Origin: DASUGM01 sp036274055 | Lineage (GTDB): Bacteria > Acidobacteriota > Vicinamibacteria > Vicinamibacterales > SCN-69-37 | DNA length: 24,123 nucleotides | Reading direction: 5' to 3' | Assembly: GCA_036274055.1 (NCBI GenBank) | Contig: DASUGM010000352.1 | Span: 1-24,123 of the forward strand | Shown: piece by piece, positions 1 through 7,352 of the stretch | Layout of the letters: the number at the start of each line of letters is the position of its first letter | Numbering within the stretch: the stretch's first letter is position 1 | Notes under the pieces: model-generated | Seen by the model: the letters and a program-made list of their open reading frames with translations, nothing else | Database searches by the model: none | What the model was told of the DNA's origin: nothing | Made by a program: the position numbers and the translations under genes

Positions 1-68
1 CGCGTCTTGAATTGACGGGGACGGGGGTGCTTGCGCAAGCACCCCCGCCCCTGTCAATTCAAGACGCG
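1..68. repeat. 68-bp near-perfect palindrome upstream of mdh
   Basis: Two 34-bp arms meet with no spacer at 34/35 and pair with only two mismatches. Each arm begins CGCGTCTTGAATTGAC and ends in a G-rich block, GGGGGTGCTTGC at the centre. It may continue left of the window edge. As RNA it would form one very long hairpin, so it could terminate the upstream transcript. The arm sequence resembles REP-type dispersed palindromes associated with RAYT transposases; that assignment is from memory and not proven here. Confidence 0.85.
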
Positions 69-105
69 ACCCCAACGAACTGTCCTCAATAGGAGCCAAC
101 GAGCA

Positions 106-1047
106 ATGAACCGCAAAGTGACCGTGGTAGGGGGCGCCGGCAACGTCGGCGCAACAGTGGCGCGCGCCATCGCCGTCAAGGAACTGGCCGACGTCGTTAT
201 CGTCGACATCGCCAACGAGAAGGCCGCGGGCATTGCCCTTGATATTTTCCAGGCCTGCCCGATCGATGGGTCAGATACCCGATTGATCGGCTCGTCCGAC
301 TATGCCGCCACGGCGAACTCGGACGTGGTTGTCGTGACCTCCGGCGTCCCGCGCAAGCCCGGCATGAGCCGCGACGACCTGCTCCAGGTCAACTACAAGA
401 TCATGCAGGCGGTCACCGAACAGGTCGTCAAGTACTCGCCCAACTGCATCATCGTGCCGGTCGCCAACCCGCTCGACGCGATGTGCCAGGCGGTCTACCG
501 CTTGAGCAAGTTCCCACGCGAACGCGTCGTCGGCATGGCCGGTGTGCTCGACTCGGCGCGCATGCGCACGTTCATTGCCATGGAACTCGGCGTCTCGGTT
601 GAGAATATCCACGCGTTCGTCCTCGGCGGACACGGCGACACGATGGTGCCGCTGCCGCGTTTCTCGACGGTCGCCGGCATCCCCCTGACGGAACTCGTGT
701 CGATGGGGTACCTGACCCAGGCGAAGCTGGACGAGATCTGCACGCGCACGGCAAACGGCGGCGCGGAAATCACGAAACTGGTCGGCACGAGCGCGTGGTA
801 CGCGCCCGGTGCGGCGGCCGCGGAGATGGTCGAGGCGATTCTCAAGGACAAGAAATCGATCATGCCGTGCTCGGTCTACCTGAACGGCGAGTACGGCGTG
901 CGCGATCAGTTCCTCGGCGTGCCCGTGAAGCTGGGCAGGGGCGGCGCGGAAAAAATCATTGAGATCAAGCTGACGGCGGAAGAAAACGCCGCGCTGCAGA
1001 AGTCGGCGGCGGCGGTGAAGGAATTGACGGCGGTGATCGGCGTCTAG
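106..1047 (+). CDS. mdh: Malate dehydrogenase (NAD-dependent, LDH-like family)
   Basis: Oxidises malate to oxaloacetate with NAD+ in the cytosolic TCA cycle. The protein is 313 aa, the usual length of the LDH-like MDH family. It has an N-terminal Rossmann motif GGAGNVG (residues 9-15), the acidic NAD-ribose residue D34, and the mobile loop VPRKPGMSRDD (81-91). In that loop Arg83 marks malate rather than lactate specificity. It also has NPLD (121-124), D149/R152 and the catalytic His176 in GGHGD. The reading frame is open back to position 31, but the ATG at 106 is preceded by AGGAG (91-95) and matches the family N-terminus (MNRKVTVVGGAG), so 106 is chosen. A strong hairpin follows the gene, so it appears monocistronic although sucCD and korAB lie downstream on the same strand. 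Confidence 0.97.
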   Translation: MNRKVTVVGGAGNVGATVARAIAVKELADVVIVDIANEKAAGIALDIFQACPIDGSDTRLIGSSDYAATANSDVVVVTSGVPRKPGMSRDDLLQVNYKIMQAVTEQVVKYSPNCIIVPVANPLDAMCQAVYRLSKFPRERVVGMAGVLDSARMRTFIAMELGVSVENIHAFVLGGHGDTMVPLPRFSTVAGIPLTELVSMGYLTQAKLDEICTRTANGGAEITKLVGTSAWYAPGAAAAEMVEAILKDKKSIMPCSVYLNGEYGVRDQFLGVPVKLGRGGAEKIIEIKLTAEENAALQKSAAAVKELTAVIGV

Positions 1048-1083
1048 GCCCGCGACGGGTCCGTACACACCGAGGCTTTTCGA

Positions 1084-1127
1084 CGCCCTGTGGCCGGTGC
1101 ACTCGTGAGTGCGCTGGCCACGGGGCG
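1084..1127 (+). terminator. Candidate Rho-independent terminator of mdh
   Basis: A long stem-loop: CGCCCTGTGGCC pairs with GGCCACGGGGCG (one G-U type mismatch), with an inner GCACTC/GAGTGC hairpin. It is followed by the pyrimidine-rich TTGCTTCTTCT. It lies 36 nt after the mdh stop. The U-tract is imperfect, so the call is probable rather than certain. Confidence 0.6.
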
Positions 1128-1136
1128 TTGCTTCTT

Positions 1137-1229
1137 CTAGCGCATGCCTTTGCCGGACAGGTTCACGGCTGAACCCCACAGTCCGTAAGCAATGAGCAGG
1201 CACCCGACGACGCTGACAAGAGGGACCAT
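1137..1229 (-). CDS. Possible 30-aa single-span membrane microprotein
   Basis: A short minus-strand frame encodes 30 residues, beginning MVPLVSVVGCLLIAYGLWG and ending GKGMR. A continuous hydrophobic stretch (about residues 2-19) would form one transmembrane helix, with a short positively charged tail. The upstream sequence has a purine-rich AAGAGAAA about 6-8 nt before the ATG, a weak ribosome binding site. It occupies the 403-bp gap between mdh and the next gene and is antisense-neutral, overlapping no other gene. I do not recognise a family. The evidence is only composition and context, so it may be spurious. Confidence 0.35.
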   Translation of the reverse strand: MVPLVSVVGCLLIAYGLWGSAVNLSGKGMR

Positions 1230-1450
1230 CGTGATTTCTCTTTTTTCTGCCCGATTCTCCTAGAGCAAGACGCATGCCCGCGGCTTTTGCGATCGCGCGC
1301 CGCGGCGCGCACGAGAGTGACCAGCCGGCGTGGGTTTTCCGACCGAAATCAGCCAAAACCTCGTTCGTTTCCGATCCCGCCTTTACAGATCTGTCGTGCT
1401 AGCATCGCCGCCATGCGGCTATTGACCAGATAGCGAGTCACGGAGGCCAC
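1230..1450. other. Intergenic stretch, no gene recognised
   Basis: Contains a 16-bp GC palindrome (GCGCGCCGCGGCGCGC, near 1295-1310) and, before the next gene, the Shine-Dalgarno GGAGG at 1442-1446. No convincing sigma-70 promoter pair could be picked out by eye. Confidence 0.4.
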
Positions 1451-3208
1451 ATGCGTAGACGTTTGTTGCTGGCGGCGATCGCGCTGGCGGTTGGCACGGC
1501 CGGTTTCGTGTCGGTCCGCGCCGCGGCGCAGGAGATCCCGGAGTACGGGCCTCCCAGGGGCACGCTCATCATCATTGGCGGCGGCTCGACGGACGGGACC
1601 GGCATCATCGAGAAGTTCATCCAGATTGCCGGCGGCCCGGAGAAGAAGTTCGTCATTGTGCCGACCGCCGGCGGCAACCGCGATGCGCAGGGCAACGTGC
1701 GGGTCTACGAGGAAGAACGCTCGTTGCGCACCTGGAAGGCGCGCGGACTGAAGAACGTCGTGATGCTCCACACGCACGACCCGAAGGTCGCCGACACGGA
1801 CGAATTCGTCAAACCGCTGCTCGATGCCGATGCGGTGTGGTTCGACGGCGGCCGGCAGTGGAATATCGTCGACTCGTACGCGAACACCCGGACCTACAAG
1901 GCGTTTCATGACGTGCTGGCGCGCGGCGGCGTCATCGCCGGCAGCTCGGCCGGCGCGACGATCCAGGGTGCCTACCTGGTGCGCGGCGACACATCGGGCC
2001 CGAACGTGATGATGACGGAAGAACCGAATCATCAGAGCGGCTTCGCGTTCCTCAAGAAATCGGCGATCGACCAGCACATCAATACGCGCAACCGCTGGGA
2101 CGATCTGATCCCGGTGATCAAAAAATATCCCGACCTGCTGGGGATTGGGCTCTCGGAGGGCACGGCGATCATTGTCACCGGCGACAAGTTCGAGGTGATG
2201 GGGAAGTGGAAGGTCGCCGTGCACGACAACACCCGTCTCTATCAGCCCTGGGAGAAGCCGTATTTCGTGCTCTCCGCCGGCGACGTTTACAACATGAAGG
2301 CGCGGCGGATCGAGAAGCTCGGGATCGGCGCGACCCCGGGCCGCGCGGGAGGCGGTGGCGGCGGCGATATCGACGAATCGGCGCCAGCCCGCGTGTCACA
2401 GGCTGGACCCGTCAAAGCGCGGAAAGACGGCAAACGGATCGATCAGGTCTGGGTGCCGGCCGGTTCGTTTCGGATGGGCACGAGCCCTGCGCAGGCCGAG
2501 GCGGCGAAGACGGCGACAGTCCCCGCGTGGGCCTTGAAGGAACTACCGAGCGAGCAGCCGGACCACGCGGTGAGACTGACCCGCGGCTATTGGATCGACA
2601 CTTACGAGGTCACCAATGCCGCGTTTCAACAGTTCGCAGAGAGCAACGGCTACCTGACGCGTTCGCAGTGGTCCGGTGCGGGGTGGACCTGGCTCGTCAA
2701 GAAGCCGGAGCACCGCGCCTGCGCGGATGCCGCGGCCAGGGCGGCGCCGAAGTTGCCGTGCGTCAACGTCACCTGGTTCGAAGCCGAGGCCTACGCGAAG
2801 TGGCGCGGCGGACGCCTGCCGACGGAGGCTGAATGGGAGTACGCCGCACGAGGCCCGCAGTCGCTGATCTATCCGTGGGGGAATGCGTTCGACACGGCAC
2901 GGGCCAACGTCATTGGCAGCAAGGAACTGACGGCCGTCGGCTCGCTTCCGGCTGGGGTCAGTCCGTTCGGCGCCCACGACATGGCGGGCAACGCGATGGA
3001 GTGGGTCGCCGACTGGCTCGATGTGAACTACTACGCGTCGAGTCCGGCCGAGAACCCGGCCGGGCCGGCAGTCGGGAATATCAAGATCGAGAAGGGCGGT
3101 TGGTGGGGGAGCAACTCGTTCGTCGCGCGCTCCGCCTATCGGCACTTCGAAGATCCGCCCGACTATGCGGACCATCACATTGGGTTCCGGATCGTGAGCG
3201 ACAGATAA
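1451..3208 (+). CDS. Exported cyanophycinase-like (S51) / formylglycine-generating-enzyme-like fusion protein
   Basis: 585 aa with ATG preceded by GGAGG at 5-nt spacing. Residues 1-26 form a Sec signal peptide (basic RRR, hydrophobic core, AAA-Q cleavage). Residues 37-295 resemble peptidase S51 cyanophycinase: IIGGGS (41-46), FDGGRQ (131-136), nucleophile motif GSSAGA with Ser166, and DQH (207-209). A Gly-rich linker (298-306) joins a SUMF1/FGE-sulfatase domain (333-583). That domain shows PAGSFRMG, YWIDTYEVTNAAF, RGGRLPTEAEWEYAARG, YPWGN, MAGNAMEWVADW, KGGWW and HHIGFRI. The paired Cys of true formylglycine-generating enzymes are replaced (Gly and Val in GGWWGSNSFVARSAYRH), so classical FGE chemistry is unlikely. 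Cyanophycinases release beta-Asp-Arg dipeptides; whether this protein acts on cyanophycin or another isopeptide is unknown. No cphA lies in the window. Confidence 0.88.
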   Translation: MRRRLLLAAIALAVGTAGFVSVRAAAQEIPEYGPPRGTLIIIGGGSTDGTGIIEKFIQIAGGPEKKFVIVPTAGGNRDAQGNVRVYEEERSLRTWKARGLKNVVMLHTHDPKVADTDEFVKPLLDADAVWFDGGRQWNIVDSYANTRTYKAFHDVLARGGVIAGSSAGATIQGAYLVRGDTSGPNVMMTEEPNHQSGFAFLKKSAIDQHINTRNRWDDLIPVIKKYPDLLGIGLSEGTAIIVTGDKFEVMGKWKVAVHDNTRLYQPWEKPYFVLSAGDVYNMKARRIEKLGIGATPGRAGGGGGGDIDESAPARVSQAGPVKARKDGKRIDQVWVPAGSFRMGTSPAQAEAAKTATVPAWALKELPSEQPDHAVRLTRGYWIDTYEVTNAAFQQFAESNGYLTRSQWSGAGWTWLVKKPEHRACADAAARAAPKLPCVNVTWFEAEAYAKWRGGRLPTEAEWEYAARGPQSLIYPWGNAFDTARANVIGSKELTAVGSLPAGVSPFGAHDMAGNAMEWVADWLDVNYYASSPAENPAGPAVGNIKIEKGGWWGSNSFVARSAYRHFEDPPDYADHHIGFRIVSDR

Positions 3209-3308
3209 CCCATCGGCGATCGCAGATCGGGCGATGAGCCACGGCAGAGCATCAGGCGATCGCGCGAACCCTAGATTGTATCGCGACCGCCCGGTGAAGG
3301 CGATTTGC

Positions 3309-3323
3309 TAAGATCCGCGCGCG
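3309..3323 (+). promoter_or_regulatory. Candidate extended -10 element for leaderless sucC transcript
   Basis: TGCTAAGAT (3306-3314) fits an extended -10 (TGn-TAAGAT). The hexamer ends 9 nt before the sucC ATG, so initiation would fall at or a few bases before the start codon. No Shine-Dalgarno sequence precedes the ATG. No clear -35 is visible. The same hexamer and spacing occur at ndk. Confidence 0.55.
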
Positions 3324-4484
3324 ATGAAGATTCACGAATACCAGGGCAAGTCCGTGCTCGCGAAGTTCGGCGTCCCGGTGCCGAAGGGCCAGGTGATTTT
3401 CGACGCCGGTGAAGCGAAGAACGTCGCGACCTCGCTCGGCGGCGGCACCGTCGTCGTCAAGGCGCAGATTCACGCCGGAGGCCGCGGCAAAGGCGGCGGC
3501 GTCAAGGTCGTCAAAGGCCCGGACGCCGCGGCCGACGCCGCCAGGCAGCTGCTCGGCATGACGCTCGTCACCTATCAGACCGGGCCCGCGGGCCAGAAGG
3601 TCGGACGGGTCCTGATCGAGGAGGGGCTGCAGATCTCGCGCGAGCTGTATCTCGGCCTGGTCATCGACCGCTCTTCGAAGTCGCCGGTGCTGATGGTCAG
3701 CCAGGAGGGCGGCGTCGAGATCGAGAAGGTTGCCGAAGAAACGCCCGACAAGATCCTCAAGGCGGTGATCGATCCGGCGATTGGCCTGCAGCCGTTTCAG
3801 GCGCGCCAACTGGCGTTCGGCCTCGGCCTCAGCGGCGATCAGATCAAGAAGGCGGTCGCGATGATGATGGCCCTCTATCAGGCGTTCATCGCCACCGACG
3901 CGTCGCTGCTCGAGATCAACCCGCTGATCGTCACGTCATCCGGCGACCTGCTGGCGCTCGACGCGAAGATGAACTTCGACGACAACGCGCTCTATCGCCA
4001 CCCGGACCTCAAGGAGTTTCGCGATCTGGGCGAGGAAGATCCGCTCGAGGTCGAGGCGTCGAAGTTCTCGCTCAACTACATCAAGCTCGACGGCAACATC
4101 GGCTGCATGGTCAATGGCGCCGGCCTGGCGATGGCGACCATGGACATCATCAAGCTGGCGGGCGGCGAACCGGCAAACTTCCTCGACGTCGGCGGCGGCG
4201 CCAACGCCGAGCAAATCAAGAACGCGTTCCGCATCCTGATGTCCGACAAGAACGTCAAGGCGGTGTTCATCAACATCTTCGGCGGCATCCTGCGCTGCGA
4301 CGTGCTCGCCCAGGGCGTCATCGCCGCGGTGAAGGACCTCGGCGTCCGCGTGCCGATCGTCATCCGCATGGAAGGCACCAACGTCGAGCTCGGCAAGCAG
4401 ATGCTGCGCGAGAGCGGCTTGAACTTCGCGACCGCGGACACGATGGGCGAAGGCGCCAAGCGAGTGGTAGAGCTCGCGGGCTAG
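3324..4484 (+). CDS. sucC: Succinyl-CoA ligase [ADP-forming] subunit beta
   Basis: 386 aa, the normal length. With SucD it converts succinyl-CoA, ADP/GDP and phosphate to succinate and ATP/GTP. The N-terminal ATP-grasp fold is recognisable from MKIHEYQGKSVLAKFGVPVP, KAQIHAGGRGKGGGV (residues 47-61), the metal-binding LEINPL and DAKMNFDDNAL. The C-terminal CoA-ligase domain shows the grip motif GGGANAEQIKNAF, FINIFGGILRCDVLAQGV and RMEGTNVELGK. All core motifs are intact. It is followed after 101 bp by sucD. The gap holds two 7-bp-period arrays and no obvious terminator, so the pair is probably cotranscribed. The start is set by homology; there is no ribosome binding site, but a -10-like TAAGAT lies 9 nt upstream. 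Confidence 0.98.
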   Translation: MKIHEYQGKSVLAKFGVPVPKGQVIFDAGEAKNVATSLGGGTVVVKAQIHAGGRGKGGGVKVVKGPDAAADAARQLLGMTLVTYQTGPAGQKVGRVLIEEGLQISRELYLGLVIDRSSKSPVLMVSQEGGVEIEKVAEETPDKILKAVIDPAIGLQPFQARQLAFGLGLSGDQIKKAVAMMMALYQAFIATDASLLEINPLIVTSSGDLLALDAKMNFDDNALYRHPDLKEFRDLGEEDPLEVEASKFSLNYIKLDGNIGCMVNGAGLAMATMDIIKLAGGEPANFLDVGGGANAEQIKNAFRILMSDKNVKAVFINIFGGILRCDVLAQGVIAAVKDLGVRVPIVIRMEGTNVELGKQMLRESGLNFATADTMGEGAKRVVELAG

Positions 4485-4525
4485 GCTCAGGGCTCACGGC
4501 TCAGGGCTCACGGCTCAGGGCTCGG
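4485..4525. repeat. 7-bp-period array after sucC (GCTCAGG/GCTCACG)
   Basis: Five heptamers alternate GCTCAGG, GCTCACG, GCTCAGG, GCTCACG, GCTCAGG, then a truncated GCTCGG. The array starts the base after the sucC stop codon. It is one of a family of period-7 arrays in neighbouring gaps. Confidence 0.85.
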
Positions 4526-4546
4526 CATCAAGAACGTGAGAACCCC

Positions 4547-4578
4547 GCACAACGCACGACGCATTGCGCACAGGGCAC
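4547..4578. repeat. Degenerate 7-bp-period array before sucD (GCAC-based)
   Basis: Successive heptamers GCACAAC, GCACGAC, GCATTGC, GCACAGG, GCAC keep an exact 7-bp phase. They end 7 nt before the sucD ATG, in the position where a ribosome binding site would be expected. Confidence 0.65.
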
Positions 4579-4585
4579 TAATTTC

Positions 4586-5461
4586 ATGGCTGTATTGATT
4601 GATCGCTCCACCCGACTGATCGTCCAGGGCATTACCGGCCGCGAGGGCACGTTCCACGCCAAGGCCGCGCAGGCTTACGGCACCAACGTCGTCGGCGGCG
4701 TGACCCCGGGCAAGGGCGGCACCACCCACGAGGGCTGGCCGGTGTTCAACACCGTCGCCGACGCGGTGAAGGAGACCGGCGCCAACGCGTCGGTGATCTT
4801 CGTCCCGCCGCCGGGCGCCGCCGATGCGGTGATGGAAGCGGCCGACGCCGGTATCGCCCTGGCGGTGTGCATCACCGAAGGCATTCCGGTCGTCGACATG
4901 CTCAAAGCGTTCGCGTTCCTGGACGGGAAGCCGATGCGCCTGATCGGGCCGAACTGCCCGGGCCTGATTTCCGCGGGCCGCGCCAAGGCGGGCATCATTC
5001 CCGGTCACATCTGCAAGGAAGGTCGGGTCGGCATCGTCTCGAAGAGCGGCACGCTGACTTATGAGGCCATTCACCAGCTCACCGGCCTCGGCCTCGGCCA
5101 GACCACCTGCATCGGCATCGGTGGCGATCCGCTGATTGGCACGTCGTTCATCGACGCGCTGACGCTGTTTGCTGCCGATCCGGAAACCGAAGCCGTCGTC
5201 CTGATCGGTGAAATCGGCGGGAACGCCGAAGAGGACGCGGCGGCATTCATCAAGATGTCGTTCAAGAAGCCCGTGGTCGGCTTCATTGCCGGGCAGACGG
5301 CGCCTCCCGGGCGCCGGATGGGCCACGCCGGCGCCATCATCGCCGGCGGCAAAGGCACGGCCGGCGAGAAAATGGCCGCGCTCACCGACGCCGGCGTCCG
5401 CGTGGTGAAGAGCCCCGCCGACATCGGCCGGGCGGTCGCCGACGCTCTAAAATCCGCGTAA
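4586..5461 (+). CDS. sucD: Succinyl-CoA ligase [ADP-forming] subunit alpha
   Basis: 291 aa, the standard length. It carries the CoA-binding Rossmann domain (QGITGREGTFHAK at 14-26; GGVTPGKGG) and the phosphohistidine: His247 in RRMGHAGAIIAGGKGTA, transiently phosphorylated during catalysis. GPNCPG (121-126) and SKSGTLTYE (152-160) are also conserved. It works as a heterodimer or heterotetramer with SucC directly upstream. No clear Shine-Dalgarno precedes the ATG at 4586; the upstream bases are AGGGCACTAATTTC, with AGGG 10 nt away. The next gene, korA, makes succinyl-CoA, so product and substrate are coupled by gene order. Confidence 0.98.
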   Translation: MAVLIDRSTRLIVQGITGREGTFHAKAAQAYGTNVVGGVTPGKGGTTHEGWPVFNTVADAVKETGANASVIFVPPPGAADAVMEAADAGIALAVCITEGIPVVDMLKAFAFLDGKPMRLIGPNCPGLISAGRAKAGIIPGHICKEGRVGIVSKSGTLTYEAIHQLTGLGLGQTTCIGIGGDPLIGTSFIDALTLFAADPETEAVVLIGEIGGNAEEDAAAFIKMSFKKPVVGFIAGQTAPPGRRMGHAGAIIAGGKGTAGEKMAALTDAGVRVVKSPADIGRAVADALKSA

Positions 5462-5470
5462 GTCCGCATA

Positions 5471-5510
5471 GAATGTAAGCGGCTGGCCCGTTTTCGGCCG
5501 CCTTACATTC
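5471..5510 (+). promoter_or_regulatory. Inverted repeat / leader hairpin abutting the korA start
   Basis: GAATGTAAG (5471-5479) pairs perfectly with CTTACATTC (5502-5510), and an inner GGCC/GGCC stem closes a loop containing CGTTTTC. The right arm ends 3 nt before the korA ATG, and no Shine-Dalgarno is present. It could be a leader hairpin affecting initiation, or a DNA operator. TAAAAT (5448-5453) and TAGAAT (5469-5474) are -10-like hexamers; only the first would place the whole hairpin in the transcript. Confidence 0.6.
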
Positions 5511-5513
5511 ATA

Positions 5514-7352
5514 ATGAGCGTTCCCGTTACCGCTACCGAGCCCGCGTCCGCAGGGGCGCAGTCCGTCGTCCTCAACGACTTCAGCATCCAGATCGCGACC
5601 GTCAACGGGTCGGGCAGCCAGACGGCCAACCTCGTCCTGCTGCGATCCCTGTTTCAGATGGGGATTCCGGTGTCGGGCAAGAACCTGTTTCCGTCGAACA
5701 TCGCCGGTCTGCCGACCTGGTTCACGATTCGCGCCAGCCATCGCGGCTACGTCGCGCGCAAGAAGGAAATCGACTTCCTCGTTGCGATGAACGCGGAGAC
5801 GGCGAAAGACGACGTGATGTCGCTCGAGCCGGGCCGCGCGGTGGTCTACGACGCGCCGCTGAAGCTCGACGAGCTGCGGAGCGATCTGATTTTCTACCCG
5901 GTGCCGTTCGACAAGATCGTCGCCGAGGTCTGTCCGGACGCGAAGCTGCGCCGCCTCGTCAAGAACATGATCTACGACGGGATTCTCGCGGAGTTGCTGT
6001 CGATCGAGCTCGCCGAGATGGAGAAGGCGCTGTCGAAGCAGCTCGGCAGGAAGCCGAAGGCGATGGCGCTCAACATGGGCGCGCTCGAAGGCGGAAAGAA
6101 GTACGCGGCCGAGCACCTGACCAAGCGCGATCCCTACAAAGTCGGACGGCTGGACAAGACGACGGGGCAGATCCTCGTCGAAGGCAATGCCGCGGCGGCG
6201 ATGGGCTGCATGTTCGCCGGCGTCACCGTCGTCGGCTGGTATCCGATCACGCCGTCGTCCTCCCTGCCGGAGACGCTGATCGGCTACATGCGGAAGTACC
6301 GCATGGACAAGGACGGCAAGGCGACGTTCGCGATCGTGCAGGCGGAGGACGAGATCGCCGCGCTGGGCATGGTCGTCGGCGCCAGCTGGGCGGGAGCGCG
6401 GTCGATGACGTCAACGTCCGGCCCGGGCATCTCGCTGATGTCGGAGTTCTCAGGTTTGGCGTACTACGCCGAAGTTCCCGCCGTGGTGTTCGATATCCAG
6501 CGGGTTGGGCCGTCCACCGGGTTGCCGACACGCACCGCGCAGGCCGATTTGCTCTTCGTCGCGCATAACTCGCATGGCGACACCAAGCAGGTGATGCTGC
6601 TGCCGGCGTCGGTGGAAGAGTGCTACCAGATGTCGATGGACGCGTTCGATCTCGCCGAGCGTCTGCAGACGATCATCTACGTGATGAGCGACCTCGACCT
6701 CGGCATGAACACGTGGATGTCGCAGCCGTTCAAGTACCCGGAAAAGCCGCTCGATCGCGGCAAGGTGCTGGACGAAGCCAAGGTCCGCGAGCTCGGCGCG
6801 TCCTGGGGCCGTTACAAGGACGTTGACGGCGACGGCATCCCGTGGCGGTCGGTGCCGGGCACGAACACGCCGGCGTTCTTCACCCGCGGCTCCGGCCACA
6901 ACGAGATGGCGCAGTACACCGAGCGCCCGGACGACTACGTCAAGAATCTCAACCGGCTGAACCGGAAATTCGAGACGGCGAAGTCGATCATTCCGCAGCC
7001 GATCGTCGATCGTGACCCAGCGGCGAAGGTCGGCATCATCGCCTTCGGCTCGAGCGACTTCGCGGTCGGCGAATCGCGCGATCAACTGCGGGAAGAGGCC
7101 GGGATCAAGACGTCATATCTGCGGATTCGCGCCTATCCGTTCACCGCCAACGTCGACGAGTTCATCCGCCAGCACGACCGCATCTACGTCGTCGAGCAGA
7201 ACCGCGACGCGCAGATGCTCAAGCTGCTGCTGATCGACGGCGAGGCGCGGCACGCCGTCAAGCTGCGCAGCGTGCTCCACTACAACGGCCTGCCGATCGA
7301 CGCCCGCAGCATCACCGACGGGATACTCGAGCAGGAGAAGGATCAGAGATGA
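5514..7352 (+). CDS. korA: 2-oxoglutarate:ferredoxin oxidoreductase subunit alpha (gamma-alpha fusion)
   Basis: 612 aa. Residues about 25-205 are the gamma (POR) domain, with NGSGSQTANLVLLRSLFQMG, GLPTWFTIRASHRGY and PGRAVVYD. Residues about 220-610 are the alpha part, with LVEGNAAAAMG, GWYPITPSSSLPE (241-253), the ED pair in QAEDEIAALGMVVGA, TSTSGPGISLMSE and QRVGPSTGLPTRTAQADL. This domain order is that of two-subunit 2-oxoacid:ferredoxin oxidoreductases (as in Mycobacterium KorAB). Next to sucCD, 2-oxoglutarate is the most likely substrate, oxidatively decarboxylated to succinyl-CoA with reduction of ferredoxin. Related paralogues use pyruvate or branched 2-oxoacids, so substrate is inferred from context. 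Its stop overlaps the korB start. Confidence 0.93.
   Translation: MSVPVTATEPASAGAQSVVLNDFSIQIATVNGSGSQTANLVLLRSLFQMGIPVSGKNLFPSNIAGLPTWFTIRASHRGYVARKKEIDFLVAMNAETAKDDVMSLEPGRAVVYDAPLKLDELRSDLIFYPVPFDKIVAEVCPDAKLRRLVKNMIYDGILAELLSIELAEMEKALSKQLGRKPKAMALNMGALEGGKKYAAEHLTKRDPYKVGRLDKTTGQILVEGNAAAAMGCMFAGVTVVGWYPITPSSSLPETLIGYMRKYRMDKDGKATFAIVQAEDEIAALGMVVGASWAGARSMTSTSGPGISLMSEFSGLAYYAEVPAVVFDIQRVGPSTGLPTRTAQADLLFVAHNSHGDTKQVMLLPASVEECYQMSMDAFDLAERLQTIIYVMSDLDLGMNTWMSQPFKYPEKPLDRGKVLDEAKVRELGASWGRYKDVDGDGIPWRSVPGTNTPAFFTRGSGHNEMAQYTERPDDYVKNLNRLNRKFETAKSIIPQPIVDRDPAAKVGIIAFGSSDFAVGESRDQLREEAGIKTSYLRIRAYPFTANVDEFIRQHDRIYVVEQNRDAQMLKLLLIDGEARHAVKLRSVLHYNGLPIDARSITDGILEQEKDQR

Noticed and set aside
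271..1356. 361-codon minus-strand open frame opposite mdh
   Set aside because: Shadow of mdh; composition skewed to Arg, Asp and His with no recognisable domain.
1451..3208. Sulfatase-activating formylglycine-generating enzyme
   Set aside because: Both copper/catalytic cysteines are missing and no sulfatase gene is nearby.
3212..3290. Further period-7 array after the cyanophycinase fusion
   Set aside because: GAT/CGG words recur near 7-8 bp for three units only; too weak to separate from chance.
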